Positions 42,332 to 51,529 of a stretch of 64,000 nucleotides of DNA are shown piece after piece. Numbering within the stretch: the first letter of the stretch is position 1; every line of letters begins with the position of its first letter. The stretch is taken from positions 372,001 through 436,000 of the forward strand of contig MKVL01000025.1 of assembly GCA_001899205.1 (NCBI GenBank). Direction: 5' to 3'. This stretch comes from Mesorhizobium sp. 65-26 (GTDB lineage Bacteria > Pseudomonadota > Alphaproteobacteria > Rhizobiales > Rhizobiaceae). The notes beneath the pieces were generated by a model. That model saw only the letters and a list, made by a program, of their open reading frames with translations. It searched no databases and was not told the DNA's origin. The position numbers were made by a program, and so were the translations under genes.

Positions 42332-43272
42332 CGTGTGTCTCCCGGCCGGATCTGGACGTATTTGAGCATCACCGTCGTGCCGACCGCCAGGATCAGCAGC
42401 ATCATGTAGGCGACGGCCGCCGCGTAGCCGTAGTTCTGGAACTGGAAGCCGTTCTGGAACGAGAAGAAGGACAGCGTCGTGGTGCTGCGCGCCGGCCCGC
42501 CATAGCTGAGGCCGTAGATGAGATCGAAGGAACGGAAGGCGTCGACTGCGCGAAACACACCGGCAAAGACGATTGCCGGCATCAGCATCGGCAAGGTGAT
42601 GCGCCGGAAGGTGACGAAGGGGCCGGCGCCGTCGACCTGCGCGGCCTCGAACACGTCCTGCGACAGCGCCTGCAGGCGCGCGAACACGATGATGAAGACG
42701 AACGGCGTCCATTGCCAGGTGTCGACCAGGATGACCGTCACCATGGACATGCCGATCGAGCCCAGCCAGTCGGGCGGCGTCAGGCCGACATGGCGGATCG
42801 CCCAGTTGACCAGGCCCCAGTCCGGGTTGAGCAGCGCGCGCCACATGACGCCGACCACGATCGGCGTCATCAGCATCGGCAGCAACAGGATGCCACGCAC
42901 GATCCAGGCGCCGCGGAGCTGCAGGTTGAAGAACATCGCCAGCGCCACGCCCAGCACGACCTGCAGCGTGACGGAACAGACGACCATGATGGCGCTGTTC
43001 CTGGCCGCGTTCCAGAACTGCGGATCGGAGAGCAGCGCCCGATAGTTGGCGAGACCGACGAAATTGCCCGTCCCGGTCGCTGCGGTCAGGTCGGTAAGCG
43101 ACAGCCGCAGACTGTGGAACAGGGGATAGATGCTGAAGACGATCAGATAAAGCAGGCACGGGCCGAGGAGCAGCCAGATGGCCCTCCCCGGCTCGTCGCG
43201 TTTGCCGAACACGAACTTCGTCCGGGCAGCGGGAACTGCCAGGCCCATCGACGTTTCCACTCCCGGCGACAT
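42328..43272 (-). CDS. Sugar ABC transporter permease, MalF/UgpA family
   Basis: Inner-membrane permease of 314 residues. ATG 43272 lies 14 nt after the binding-protein stop; the open frame extends further only into the end of that gene. It has six hydrophobic segments, the typical YLIVFSIYPLFHSLRLSLTD beginning and the EAA loop VFEAAQVDGAGPFVTFRRIT. It pairs with the MalG-like protein. Confidence 0.94.
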   Translation of the reverse strand: MSPGVETSMGLAVPAARTKFVFGKRDEPGRAIWLLLGPCLLYLIVFSIYPLFHSLRLSLTDLTAATGTGNFVGLANYRALLSDPQFWNAARNSAIMVVCSVTLQVVLGVALAMFFNLQLRGAWIVRGILLLPMLMTPIVVGVMWRALLNPDWGLVNWAIRHVGLTPPDWLGSIGMSMVTVILVDTWQWTPFVFIIVFARLQALSQDVFEAAQVDGAGPFVTFRRITLPMLMPAIVFAGVFRAVDAFRSFDLIYGLSYGGPARSTTTLSFFSFQNGFQFQNYGYAAAVAYMMLLILAVGTTVMLKYVQIRPGDTR

Positions 43273-43286
43273 CGGCTCGGCTCCGG

Positions 43287-44723
43287 TCAGGCCAGGTGGC
43301 CTGCCTTGCGCAGGATCGCTTCCCACTGCGTCTGCACTTTCTCGCACGCGGTCTTGGCATCCTGCGTGCCGATCAGCGCGGCGTTGAACTCGACATTCAT
43401 GACGTCGTTGAGCTGGAAGAATTCCGGGATCAGCGAGGTCGGTATCGTGTCGGCGGTCTCGATCGCGGTCAGCGCGTCCTTCAGGTAGGGGAACTTCGCC
43501 ACCAGTTCGGGATCGTTGAAGGCGGAGCTGCGGTTGGCGTCGATGTTGTACTTCTCGATCGAGTAGCGGTTCACCGCCTTGTTGGTGATCCAGGTCAGCG
43601 CCAGCCAGGCAGCATCTTTCTTGGCCGGGTCGATGTTCTTCGGAATGCCGACGCCCCAGCCGCCCTGGATGGCGCGCGGCGACTTGCCGTCGCCCGACGG
43701 CACCGGTGTCGTCCCCGTCTTGTCCGCGACCATCGAGTTCTCGCTGTTGAGGATCGGGCCGGCGATCGTCGACCAGAAGATCATCTGCGCGATCTTGCCC
43801 GTGGAGAAGCCGTCGACGTTCTCGGCGAAGCCGTATTTGGTCACGTTCTTCGGCGCGTAGGGCAAGAGGTCGATCAGCATCTGCAGCGCTGCGATGCCTT
43901 CCTTCGAATTTACCTGCGGCTTGAAGTTCTTTTCCTTGGCGCTGCCGGTCATCAGCGCTCCGCCGGTGGTGATGAAGCGCGTGTACCAGTCGACCGCGGC
44001 AAGCGAGAAATCGTTGGCGCCGATGAACGAGCAGCCGGCGACGTCGTCGGTGTGCAGCTTCTGTGCCGCCGCCTTGAACTCGTCCCAGGTCTTGGCCGGC
44101 TGCAGGCCGGCGGCGTCGAAGAGATCCTTGCGGTAGAAGTAGATGACCGACCCTGAATGCAGGCCGGGGATGCCGTATATGTCCTTGCCCTTGCCGACGG
44201 CGCCGGACGCCATGTCGAAGATGCCGACGTTCTTAAGGGCTGCCGGGATGATGTCGTTGAAATCCCAGTCCGGCGGCGTCTTGGCCGGATCGTCGATATA
44301 GGCGTTGAGCTGTTCGTAATAGCCGCCGCCCACCTGCTGCGTGGTCAGGAAGCCGAGATACTCTATGAGGTCGAACGAGGATTTCTCGGCCTTCAGGTTC
44401 TGGAGTGTCTTCTCGATCAGCGCGCCGAGCGCCGGCGAGGTGATCTCCAGCTCCATGCCGGTTTCCTCGGCGAATTTCGGCGCCATGTCGGCCAGCGCGC
44501 GGTGGTCGTTCTCGTCGCCGGTCATCAGGATGTTGATCTTGGTGCCGGCGTATTTCTTCATGTCGAAGCCCGCCGCCTGAAGCGCCTCTATGCCGCCCAG
44601 GCCGGTAAAGGCCGCCGCGAGGCCAAGCACGCCGGCGCGCTGCATCAGGTCACGGCGGGTAAGGCCGCCGGAAAGGGTGGCGACGTCTTCGCCAGGCCGT
44701 GGGTGATGCGTCTTTCCCTTCAT
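43287..44723 (-). CDS. Sugar ABC transporter binding protein (family 1) with Tat signal
   Basis: Periplasmic binding protein of 478 residues, first gene of the transporter operon. ATG 44723 is preceded by GGGGAGAGAG. A Tat signal is visible (LTRRDLMQRAGVLGLAAAF). The SBP_bac_1 domain follows (INILMTGDENDHRALADMAP, YGIPGLHSGSVIYFYRKDLF). Two LacI-type palindromes lie 83-117 nt upstream. Family 1 proteins bind sugars, oligosaccharides or glycerol phosphates; the ligand here is unknown. Confidence 0.94.
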   Translation of the reverse strand: MKGKTHHPRPGEDVATLSGGLTRRDLMQRAGVLGLAAAFTGLGGIEALQAAGFDMKKYAGTKINILMTGDENDHRALADMAPKFAEETGMELEITSPALGALIEKTLQNLKAEKSSFDLIEYLGFLTTQQVGGGYYEQLNAYIDDPAKTPPDWDFNDIIPAALKNVGIFDMASGAVGKGKDIYGIPGLHSGSVIYFYRKDLFDAAGLQPAKTWDEFKAAAQKLHTDDVAGCSFIGANDFSLAAVDWYTRFITTGGALMTGSAKEKNFKPQVNSKEGIAALQMLIDLLPYAPKNVTKYGFAENVDGFSTGKIAQMIFWSTIAGPILNSENSMVADKTGTTPVPSGDGKSPRAIQGGWGVGIPKNIDPAKKDAAWLALTWITNKAVNRYSIEKYNIDANRSSAFNDPELVAKFPYLKDALTAIETADTIPTSLIPEFFQLNDVMNVEFNAALIGTQDAKTACEKVQTQWEAILRKAGHLA

Positions 44724-44805
44724 GTCTCTCTCCCCAGTTTTTCTTTGTTCCGCCGACGGGACTGCATCGGTCTGGCAGGCAGACTGCATCCGCTCAAACA
44801 AATAG

Positions 44806-44840
44806 TCAATCGATTGAGCAGACATCACTCAATCGATTGT
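44806..44840. promoter_or_regulatory. Paired LacI-type palindromic operators
   Basis: TCAATCGATTGA (44806-44817) and TCAATCGATTGT (44829-44840) are two copies of one palindrome, centres 23 bp apart. They lie between the divergent transporter operon (start 44723) and the SDR-LacI pair (start 45010). Near-identical sites recur at 54056-54089. The encoded LacI regulator at 45813 is the likely ligand. Confidence 0.75.
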
Positions 44841-45009
44841 CCAAATTTTTTCGACGTGCTATCGATGCGGTCGCGATGAATGGAAAAAGCCTCGGCCAGC
44901 GCTTGGCGAGGGCGGCCTCCGGCGCCGGGTTTCACCCCTCGGGCCGGCACGGGAAAGGCCGCGCCGACGCGCCGCCGACGCGATGCCCGAAAGGGGCGGG
45001 GAGGTTGGC

Positions 45010-45807
45010 ATGAGCGTTGGAAGTGTGGTTGTCACCGGTGCGGGCGATGGGATAGGTCGCGCCATAGCGGTGCGGCTGGCCGCGGATGGATGGAACGTCG
45101 TTGGACTGGAGATCGACCGCGCCGCCGCCGAGGCTTTGGGCAAGACTCTGGGCGAGGGGCACCGGGGCCTGTGCGGCGACGCATCCGACCGTGCCGTCCT
45201 GAAGGCCGCGCGCGAGGCGGCGGAGGAACTCGCCCCACTGCGCGGCTGGGTCAACAATGTCGGCATCGCCCTGATGGGCAATCTTCACGAGCCGGTCGAG
45301 GCCGATGTCGAGCGGCTGTTCTCGGTCAATCTGATGTCGCATTTCTGGGGCTCGTCGGAAGCGATCCGGACCTGTGTCCGCGACCGGGTGACCGGCTCGA
45401 TCGTCAACGTCTCGTCGGTTCATGGCCGATCGGCCTTCAACATGTGGGCCGCCTACGATGTCGCCAAGGCGGGCATCGACGCATTGACGCGCTACATCGC
45501 CGTCGAATACGGGCCGGTCGGCATTCGCGCCAATGCGGTCGCGCCGGGTGCCGTGCGCACCGCGCTGGTTCAGCGCGTGATCCGCGACAGTCCCAACAGC
45601 GCCGTAGCCGAGCGCGAGATGTCGATCCAGCATCCGCTGGAGCGTATCGGCGAGCCGGAAGAGATCGCCGCGGCGGTCGCATGGCTCATTTCATCGGAGG
45701 CCTCGTTCGTCACCGGCCAGTCGCTCGCCGTCGATGGTGGCTTGACATCACGCTGCTATCGGTACGATCCAGATGCGAAATTGCTAGCCATGTACGGGAA
45801 AGGCTGA
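45010..45807 (+). CDS. Short-chain dehydrogenase/reductase
   Basis: Classical SDR of 265 residues with TGAGDGIGRA, WVNNVGIA in the NNAG position and catalytic YDVAK. The ATG at 45010 has GGGGAGG 5 nt upstream; ATG 44983 is also in frame but lacks a site. It is divergent from the MalFG-type importer and co-transcribed with the LacI gene 5 nt downstream. Probably oxidises the imported compound. Confidence 0.93.
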   Translation: MSVGSVVVTGAGDGIGRAIAVRLAADGWNVVGLEIDRAAAEALGKTLGEGHRGLCGDASDRAVLKAAREAAEELAPLRGWVNNVGIALMGNLHEPVEADVERLFSVNLMSHFWGSSEAIRTCVRDRVTGSIVNVSSVHGRSAFNMWAAYDVAKAGIDALTRYIAVEYGPVGIRANAVAPGAVRTALVQRVIRDSPNSAVAEREMSIQHPLERIGEPEEIAAAVAWLISSEASFVTGQSLAVDGGLTSRCYRYDPDAKLLAMYGKG

Positions 45808-45812
45808 AGCCG

Positions 45813-46832
45813 TTGAGTCCACCCAGTCCGCCGGGCCGCGCCACCTTGAAGGACATAGCCCGTGCCGTCGGCGTGGACGTGTCGACGGTTTCCAAGGTGC
45901 TGAACGACGGCGGCATCAGCGTGCGCGCCCAGACCCGGCAGGCCATCATCGACGAGGCGAACCGGGTCAACTACCGGCCTCATGCGCTGGCGCGCAATCT
46001 TCGCACCCAGCGCACTGGCGCGCTCGGCATCCTGCTGCCTGACCTCACCAACCCGATCTATGCCGAGACCGTGCACGGCGCGATGCGCCAGGCCGAGCAG
46101 TCCGGTTATGTGACGCTGATCGCCGAGGTTTCCGACGAGCGGCGGTCGGCTGCGGCCTATATGCGGCTGGTCAGCGAGCGCCGCATCGACGGGCTGATCA
46201 TCGCGGTCAGCGCCGAGACGGAAGAGATGATGGCGGCCATCGAGGCCAATCCGGTGCCGCACGTTTTCGTCAACCGACGCTCGTCCATCGGCCGCAGCGT
46301 CACCGTCGACGATCAGGCATCGGGCCGGCTCGCCGCGCAAACCCTGATCGATGCCGGCCACCGGCATCTCGCCTTCATCGGTTCCGCTCCGGAACTCGAC
46401 ACCTCGCGGCGCCGCCGTCAGGGTTTCGTCGAGGTCTGCGCGGCCGCCGGCCTGGCTCCGGTTCTGGATATTGTCGGTCCGGTCTCCCGGCGGGGCGGTT
46501 TCGATGCCATGCACAAGCTGCTCGATGCGACACGTCGTCCTACCGGCGTCTTCGCCTTCAACATGCTGGTCGGCATAGGCGCGCTCGCCGCCGCGCGTGT
46601 CCGTGGCGTGCGTGTTCCCGACGACATCTCGGTAATAAGCCTCGACGGCGAGGACGCCATCTTCACCGCGCCACCGCTCACCGCCATCGCCACGCCGCTG
46701 GCCGAGATGGGCGCGCGCGCTGTGGTCGAGCTCGAGGCCATGATAGACGGCCGCGAGCCGCAGGACGTGGTGATCGACATCCCGCCCAAGCTGATCTATC
46801 GAGAATCCGTCGCGGGCCCGCCTAACGAATAA
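45813..46832 (+). CDS. LacI-family regulator of the catabolic regulon
   Basis: Repressor of 339 residues starting at TTG 45813. The HTH and hinge are clear (TLKDIARAVGVDVSTVSKVL, RAQTRQAIIDEANRVNYRPH, ALARNLRTQRTGALGILLPD), followed by the sugar-binding domain (GRSVTVDDQASGRLAAQTLI, FNMLVGIGALAAARVRGVRV). The long open frame upstream belongs to another frame of the SDR gene. Palindromes of the LacI class lie near both this operon and the one at 54 kb, so it probably acts on all of them. The effector is unknown. Confidence 0.93.
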   Translation: MSPPSPPGRATLKDIARAVGVDVSTVSKVLNDGGISVRAQTRQAIIDEANRVNYRPHALARNLRTQRTGALGILLPDLTNPIYAETVHGAMRQAEQSGYVTLIAEVSDERRSAAAYMRLVSERRIDGLIIAVSAETEEMMAAIEANPVPHVFVNRRSSIGRSVTVDDQASGRLAAQTLIDAGHRHLAFIGSAPELDTSRRRRQGFVEVCAAAGLAPVLDIVGPVSRRGGFDAMHKLLDATRRPTGVFAFNMLVGIGALAAARVRGVRVPDDISVISLDGEDAIFTAPPLTAIATPLAEMGARAVVELEAMIDGREPQDVVIDIPPKLIYRESVAGPPNE

Positions 46833-46881
46833 CCTCGAAATCGGATCTTCCGGCAAATAGCCGATACGCTTCACTCGCTAT

Positions 46882-48093
46882 TCAGGCTCTAGGTCCGGCC
46901 ACCACGCCCTTGTCGTGCAGGCGTCGGATCTCGGCATCGCCGAACCCGAGCTCCGCCAGGATAGCGTCCGTATGCTCGCCGGGCAGCGGCGCGCGCGCGG
47001 CCGGAACCCTTGCGGCAGACGAGAAATCAAGCGGCGAGGCCGGGGTCAGAAGCGGGCCTATTCCCGGATGGTCGACCCTTGAGAACATCGGATTGCCGGT
47101 GGAGCAGCGGGCATCCTCCGCCAGCAATCGGCCGAAGTTCTGGTAGGGCCCCCAGGCCGCGCCGGCTCCGTTGAGCGCCTCCTGGACGAGAGCGAAATCG
47201 CGCTTGGCGAACCAGGGCGCCAGCGCGGCGGCGACGGCGTCGCGCGCGGCGAACCGCCCGCCTTCGGTGGTCAGGTCGGCCCCCGTCGATCTTGACAGCG
47301 CGTCGACATCGATGCCGGTCGCCTGCAACAGCGCTGCCCATTGGCGGCTGGTCAGGCCGACGACCATCACGCGCCGTCCGTCGGCGGTGACGAAGTCGCG
47401 TCCGAACGCGCCGTAAAGGCAGTTGCCGTCCTTCTCCGCCGCCCCGCCAAGTTCGGCTTGCGCCAGTCGGCCGAGATTCGCCGTCATGGCGAGCGCGACG
47501 TCGGACAACGCGAGCTTCACCAGCGATCCCTGGCCGGTGCGGGCACGGTGCCTGTCGGCTGCCAGGACGCCGACGGCGGCCAGTTCGCCCATGGCGATGT
47601 CCCAGGCCGGCAGGACGCTGTTGGTCGGCTCGGTGGAACCGCGCGGGCCGGTGATTTCGGCGAACCCCGTGGCGACATTGACCGTGTAGTCGACTTCGCT
47701 CGATCCGTCCGGATTGCCGGTCATCGCCACCATGATGAGATCGTCGCGCCGCCGCTTCAGCGCTTCGTAGGCCAGCGCGCCGCGCGGTGGAAGATTGGTC
47801 AGGAAGATGCCCTTGTCCGGTCCTGGCCGCGCGATCAGTCTGGCGACGATATCCTGGCCTTCCGGGGACCGCAGATCGATCTGGATCGAGCGCTTGCCCT
47901 TGTTCATGCCGGCCCAGAACAGGCTCCTGCCGTCCGCCGCCAGGGGCCAGCGACCCTGGTCGAGGCCGCCGCCAATCTGGTCGAAGCGGATGACGTCCGC
48001 GCCGAGTTGGGCAAGCGTCATGCCGCCCAGCGGCGCCGCGACGAAGGCCGAACCTTCGACGACGCTGAGCCCGGAAAGAATGCCGCCATTCAT
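46882..48093 (-). CDS. Class III CoA-transferase (CaiB/BaiF family)
   Basis: Predicted enzyme of 403 residues moving CoA between carboxylic acids. The family start pattern is LSGLSVVEGSAFVAAPLGGM with GADVIRFDQIGGG, and the catalytic Asp is probably that in LPAWDIAMGELAAVGVLAAD. ATG 48093 overlaps the hotdog-hydratase gene by 4 nt. Last gene of an eight-gene leftward operon. The pairing with a double-hotdog hydratase recalls mesaconyl-CoA and itaconyl-CoA handling, but donor and acceptor cannot be told. Confidence 0.92.
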   Translation of the reverse strand: MNGGILSGLSVVEGSAFVAAPLGGMTLAQLGADVIRFDQIGGGLDQGRWPLAADGRSLFWAGMNKGKRSIQIDLRSPEGQDIVARLIARPGPDKGIFLTNLPPRGALAYEALKRRRDDLIMVAMTGNPDGSSEVDYTVNVATGFAEITGPRGSTEPTNSVLPAWDIAMGELAAVGVLAADRHRARTGQGSLVKLALSDVALAMTANLGRLAQAELGGAAEKDGNCLYGAFGRDFVTADGRRVMVVGLTSRQWAALLQATGIDVDALSRSTGADLTTEGGRFAARDAVAAALAPWFAKRDFALVQEALNGAGAAWGPYQNFGRLLAEDARCSTGNPMFSRVDHPGIGPLLTPASPLDFSSAARVPAARAPLPGEHTDAILAELGFGDAEIRRLHDKGVVAGPRA

Positions 48094-49103
48094 GCGAAGA
48101 CCCCGATCAGGCGCCAATCGAGCACGTCGCTCGGCGTCCCGTCCAGCCCCGTTGCCCGAGCGCGACAGCGCAGATGCGCAAGACCGCCCCCGCCGGACAG
48201 CGCTTCGAGGCGTTCCACGGCGATGGCACAATGCACGGTGTCACCCTCCCGCACCGGGCCGAGATGGTCACAGCCGTCCCAGCCGAGTATGGTGACCAGT
48301 GCCGGGAAGGCGCGCGTTACTTGCGCCGCCGCGAGCCCGATCGTGTGGCCGCCATAGACGAGCCGTTGTCCGTCACGCGAGCCGTCGTGATGGATCGTCG
48401 CCAGGTTCATCGTCAGCCGTGCCAGTTCCGGCGCGCTGCTCACCAGATCGCCACCGGCGAGCTGAAAGGCCATCCCCTGGCGCAGGTCGTGGAAATGCGG
48501 GCCGGGAACCTGCGCGCGATAGGTCGCCAGGTCCCAGCCGCGGATGGCCGCCGCGATTTCCGTCGTCTCCATGTCTCGCTGGGGCGGGTCGGGCTCGCCT
48601 TGGACGCCGATGCTGTCGGCCCGGCGGGCGGGCAGCATGGCACAGCGGTGGAAGTCGAGGACCGGTCTGCCTTGCTGGTCTGCGGTGGCTATCCGCATGG
48701 TCACCAGGCCGCGCGGCGGCCGTCCCGGCTTGGCCGATGCCGGCCGCAGGCCGACGATGGTGGTAACCGTCCTCAGGCTGTCGCCGATGGCTGGCGCGCG
48801 GCGGAAAACCAGGCCTCGGTAGAAAAGGTTGGCGATGGCTTCCCGCGTCACAAGGGTCGACTGGCCGATCGCCACGTCCCAGACGAAGGCTGGCGCCGCG
48901 AAAGGCGCGGGTTGTCCTGTCACGGACGCGGAAAGCTCGGCATCGAAGGCAAGTCTTAGCCTGCCGCCGACGATGGCATGATGGGCTGCGGCCATCCCGT
49001 CCGTCAGGCGCATCGTCGGCGCGCCCTCGAAGCGGTCGCCGATCTTCAAATCGTCATAGAACGGTCCGTCGATCTCGGTCGCGCGAAAGGAGGTGTCTGC
49101 CAT
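48090..49103 (-). CDS. Double-hotdog acyl-CoA hydratase (MaoC/mesaconyl-CoA hydratase-like)
   Basis: Protein of 337 residues built of two hotdog folds. The N-terminal half shows the FAS1-like dehydratase pattern (DDLKIGDRFEGAPTMRLTDG, FVWDVAIGQSTLVTREAIAN) and the C-terminal half a MaoC-like segment (YGGHTIGLAAAQVTRAFP, LGPVREGDTVHCAIAVERLE). Fused hotdogs of this length include mesaconyl-C4-CoA hydratase of the 3-hydroxypropionate cycle. It probably hydrates an enoyl-CoA made by the neighbouring CoA-transferase. Substrate is inferred only. Confidence 0.87.
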   Translation of the reverse strand: MADTSFRATEIDGPFYDDLKIGDRFEGAPTMRLTDGMAAAHHAIVGGRLRLAFDAELSASVTGQPAPFAAPAFVWDVAIGQSTLVTREAIANLFYRGLVFRRAPAIGDSLRTVTTIVGLRPASAKPGRPPRGLVTMRIATADQQGRPVLDFHRCAMLPARRADSIGVQGEPDPPQRDMETTEIAAAIRGWDLATYRAQVPGPHFHDLRQGMAFQLAGGDLVSSAPELARLTMNLATIHHDGSRDGQRLVYGGHTIGLAAAQVTRAFPALVTILGWDGCDHLGPVREGDTVHCAIAVERLEALSGGGGLAHLRCRARATGLDGTPSDVLDWRLIGVFA

Positions 49104-49127
49104 GCGGAGGTCCTGTGGATCGAAGCT

Positions 49128-49412
49128 TCAGCCGCGGCCGGGATCGGACGGATGCGCGGCCAGCGGTTTCACCACCACTTTCAGCCAGGGATAGAAGGGC
49201 AGCGACGAGATGGCCTCGTGAAGCGCCGTCGCGTCCGGCGCTTCCCATATGCCGAAATTCGCCCACCGGCCCGGCTGGCGCCAAAGCCGCCGTATGGTGC
49301 CGGCCGCGGCCAGTTCCCTGGCGCGCTTGCCCTCCGCCGCGATCAGCTCCGCCTTCTGCCGGGGATCGCCATCGGGCGGAAAGGTGACCTCTATCTCGAC
49401 CAGAAATTCCAT
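49128..49412 (-). CDS. Muconolactone delta-isomerase-like small protein
   Basis: A 94-residue protein matching the muconolactone isomerase family through its whole length: MEFLVEIEVTFPPDGD, LAAAGTIRRLWRQPGRWANF, SSLPFYPWLKVVVKPLAAHP and the terminal HPSDP. Known members isomerise muconolactone to enol-lactone in the catechol branch of the beta-ketoadipate route. No catechol dioxygenase or muconate cycloisomerase gene lies here, so it may isomerise another butenolide. GGAGGAG precedes ATG 49412; the start overlaps the end of the E1 alpha gene by 22 nt. Confidence 0.85.
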   Translation of the reverse strand: MEFLVEIEVTFPPDGDPRQKAELIAAEGKRARELAAAGTIRRLWRQPGRWANFGIWEAPDATALHEAISSLPFYPWLKVVVKPLAAHPSDPGRG

Positions 49413-50425
49413 CGCTGGTCTCCTCCGGCCGAGTGGGCGCCGATATGCGACAGGATCTCCCCGAGATCAGGCGCCGGCGATTCCAGCACCTCGGCGGTCG
49501 CCCGCTCGACCGCTTCGCGCGTCTCCGCCTTCAGCGGCTCCAGGCCGCCGGCGGCGAGAACGCCTTCCTCGATCAGCCGGCTGGCGAAGATGTCGATCGG
49601 ATCGCGCTTCAGCCACGCGTCGAGCTCGCCGGCCGGGCGGTAAGTCGCGGGGTCGGAGCGTGAGTGGCCGGAATAGCGATAGGTCTTCATCTCGATCAGC
49701 GTCGGACCCTCGCCCCGGCGCGCTCTCGCGACCGCCGCTGCCATTGCCTCGGCGACCTTGTCGGCATCCTGTCCATCGACGATGACGCCGGGCATGTTGT
49801 AGCTCGTCGCGCGAATGGCGATGTCCTCGACGGGCGTCGAAAGCTGGATGCGGGTGTATTCGCCGTAGAGGTTGTTCTCGCAGACGAAGACCACCGGAAG
49901 CTTGCGGATGGCGGCGAAATTGAGCGCTTCGTGGAAGGCGCCGATATTGGCCGAGCCGTCGCCGAAGATCGACACGGCGATGCGGTCCTTGCCGCGCGCT
50001 CGCGCCGCCATGGCGGCGCCGCAGGCAATGGGCAGGCCCGCGCCGATGATCGCGGCGGTGGGCAGCAGCCCGACCTCGGGCTCGACCAGATGCATCGAGC
50101 CGCCGAGGCCGCCGGCGCAACCGATGACGCGGCCGCAGATCTCGCCGATGACACCGGCCGGCGTGACGCCGAGCGCCAGCGCGTGCCCATGGCCGCGATA
50201 GGTGCAGGTGACGATGTCGTCAGGATCGATCGAACGGGCGATGCCGACCGAAACCGCTTCCTGGCCGCTGGCGAGATGCGTGCTGCCGCGGACATGGCCT
50301 TCCGCGAACAGTTTCTGGATGCGGTCCTCGACCGAGCGGATCTCGATCATGCGCGTAAGCTGCTCCAGCCGGTTGGCCAGCGCCTCGCGCCGGGCGAGCG
50401 GGGAGTTGGAATTGGAGATGGTCAT
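49391..50425 (-). CDS. TPP-dependent dehydrogenase E1 alpha subunit (AcoA/PdhA type)
   Basis: Subunit of 344 residues. The TPP motif is GDGSANIGAFHEALNFAA ending in VCENN, and the phosphorylation-loop region reads TYRYSGHSRSDPATYR. ATG 50425 (MTISNSNSPLARRE) overlaps the E1 beta gene by 4 nt; the longer frame is a shadow. The family cleaves 2-oxoacids or, in acetoin dehydrogenase, acyloins, and passes the acyl group to a lipoyl domain. No E2 or E3 gene is in the operon; a free lipoyl protein is encoded at 55672. Confidence 0.94.
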   Translation of the reverse strand: MTISNSNSPLARREALANRLEQLTRMIEIRSVEDRIQKLFAEGHVRGSTHLASGQEAVSVGIARSIDPDDIVTCTYRGHGHALALGVTPAGVIGEICGRVIGCAGGLGGSMHLVEPEVGLLPTAAIIGAGLPIACGAAMAARARGKDRIAVSIFGDGSANIGAFHEALNFAAIRKLPVVFVCENNLYGEYTRIQLSTPVEDIAIRATSYNMPGVIVDGQDADKVAEAMAAAVARARRGEGPTLIEMKTYRYSGHSRSDPATYRPAGELDAWLKRDPIDIFASRLIEEGVLAAGGLEPLKAETREAVERATAEVLESPAPDLGEILSHIGAHSAGGDQRWNFWSR

Positions 50426-51429
50426 GCTGCTTTCCTCCACCAGGGCAGGGGTGGCTTGTTGGTCGACACCAGCGCCGAGACCTGCTCGGCGACATAGGCC
50501 GGGCTCGGCAGGAAGCGGGCTTCGAGAACGCCGCTGTAGGGAACTGGCGCTTCGGGAAGGGTGATGCGGTGCGGCGGCGCCTTCAACGAACCGAAGGCTT
50601 CGGTGGCGATCGTGGCGGCCACTTCGCCGCCCCAGCCGCTGCCGGGTGGCGCTTCTTCCAGCGTCACGAGGCGGCCGGTGCGCGCGACCGATTCCATCAC
50701 CGTCTTGCGATCCCATGGCCACAGCGTCAGCAGGTCGATCACCTCGATGTTGGCGCTGCTGGCCTCGGCCGCTGCCAGGGCCACGCGCCGCATCGCCCCG
50801 CAGGTCACCAGCGTCGCGTCGCTGCCGGGCCGCGCGATCTCGGCCTTGCCGAGCGGGATGCGATAGCTCTTGTCGAACTCGTATTCCTCGCGCTCGGCAT
50901 AGAGGATGCGCGGTTCGAGGATGACCACCGGATCGGGATCCTCGATCGCCGAGCGCAGCAGGCCGTATGTGGTGCGGGCATTGCTGGTCACCGCCACCTT
51001 CAGGCCCGGCGTGCCCCGGAACCAATGGTCGAGCATCTGCGAATGCTGGCATCCGAAACCCTGACCGGCCCCAGCCGAGGCGCGCACCACCAGCGGTGTC
51101 GTGAGCTTGCCGCGCGACAGGTAGCGCATCGTCGCCGCCTGTGTCGTCAACTGGTCGAGCGCCACGCCGATGAATTCGATGAACATCATCTCGACGACCG
51201 GCTTCAGGCCGCAGACCGCCGCGCCCACGGCGGCGCCCATGAAAGCCATTTCGGAGATCGGCGTGTCGATCACACGTTCCGGACCATGCGCGGCCAGAAG
51301 CCCCTCCGTCACCTTGAACGGGCCGCCCGCGGCGGCGATGTCCTCGCCCATGACGATGACGCTGGGGTCATCGCTCATCGCATCGTCAAGCGCCCGCAGG
51401 ACCGCTTGCCGTATCCATATCTTCGCCAA
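50422..51429 (-). CDS. TPP-dependent dehydrogenase E1 beta subunit (AcoB/PdhB type)
   Basis: Subunit of 335 residues with the transketolase pyrimidine domain (VIVMGEDIAAAGGPFKVTEG, TPISEMAFMGAAVGAAVCGL) and the transketolase C-terminal domain (IEVIDLLTLWPWDRKTVMES). It forms an alpha2-beta2 E1 with the next gene product. The conserved Glu for TPP activation is in TPISEMAF. A 100-bp gap with an inverted repeat (51504-51525) separates it from the VOC gene upstream. Confidence 0.94.
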   Translation of the reverse strand: MAKIWIRQAVLRALDDAMSDDPSVIVMGEDIAAAGGPFKVTEGLLAAHGPERVIDTPISEMAFMGAAVGAAVCGLKPVVEMMFIEFIGVALDQLTTQAATMRYLSRGKLTTPLVVRASAGAGQGFGCQHSQMLDHWFRGTPGLKVAVTSNARTTYGLLRSAIEDPDPVVILEPRILYAEREEYEFDKSYRIPLGKAEIARPGSDATLVTCGAMRRVALAAAEASSANIEVIDLLTLWPWDRKTVMESVARTGRLVTLEEAPPGSGWGGEVAATIATEAFGSLKAPPHRITLPEAPVPYSGVLEARFLPSPAYVAEQVSALVSTNKPPLPWWRKAA

Positions 51430-51503
51430 GGTACAGACCTCCCATTACGCTGTCTTCGGATCGTCGGTGCAGGCGGCGAAACTATCGCAGCCGTCGAAAT
51501 TTG

Positions 51504-51525
51504 GAAACGTTTTTATTTGCGTTTC
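51504..51525. promoter_or_regulatory. Inverted repeat in the gap before the E1 genes
   Basis: GAAACG (51504-51509) and CGTTTC (51520-51525) flank a T-rich 10-nt spacer. It lies between the VOC stop and the E1 beta start. It could be an internal regulatory site or a weak hairpin; the half-site GAAACG also occurs in the elements at 63536 and 63832. Confidence 0.35.
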
Positions 51526-51529
51526 GACA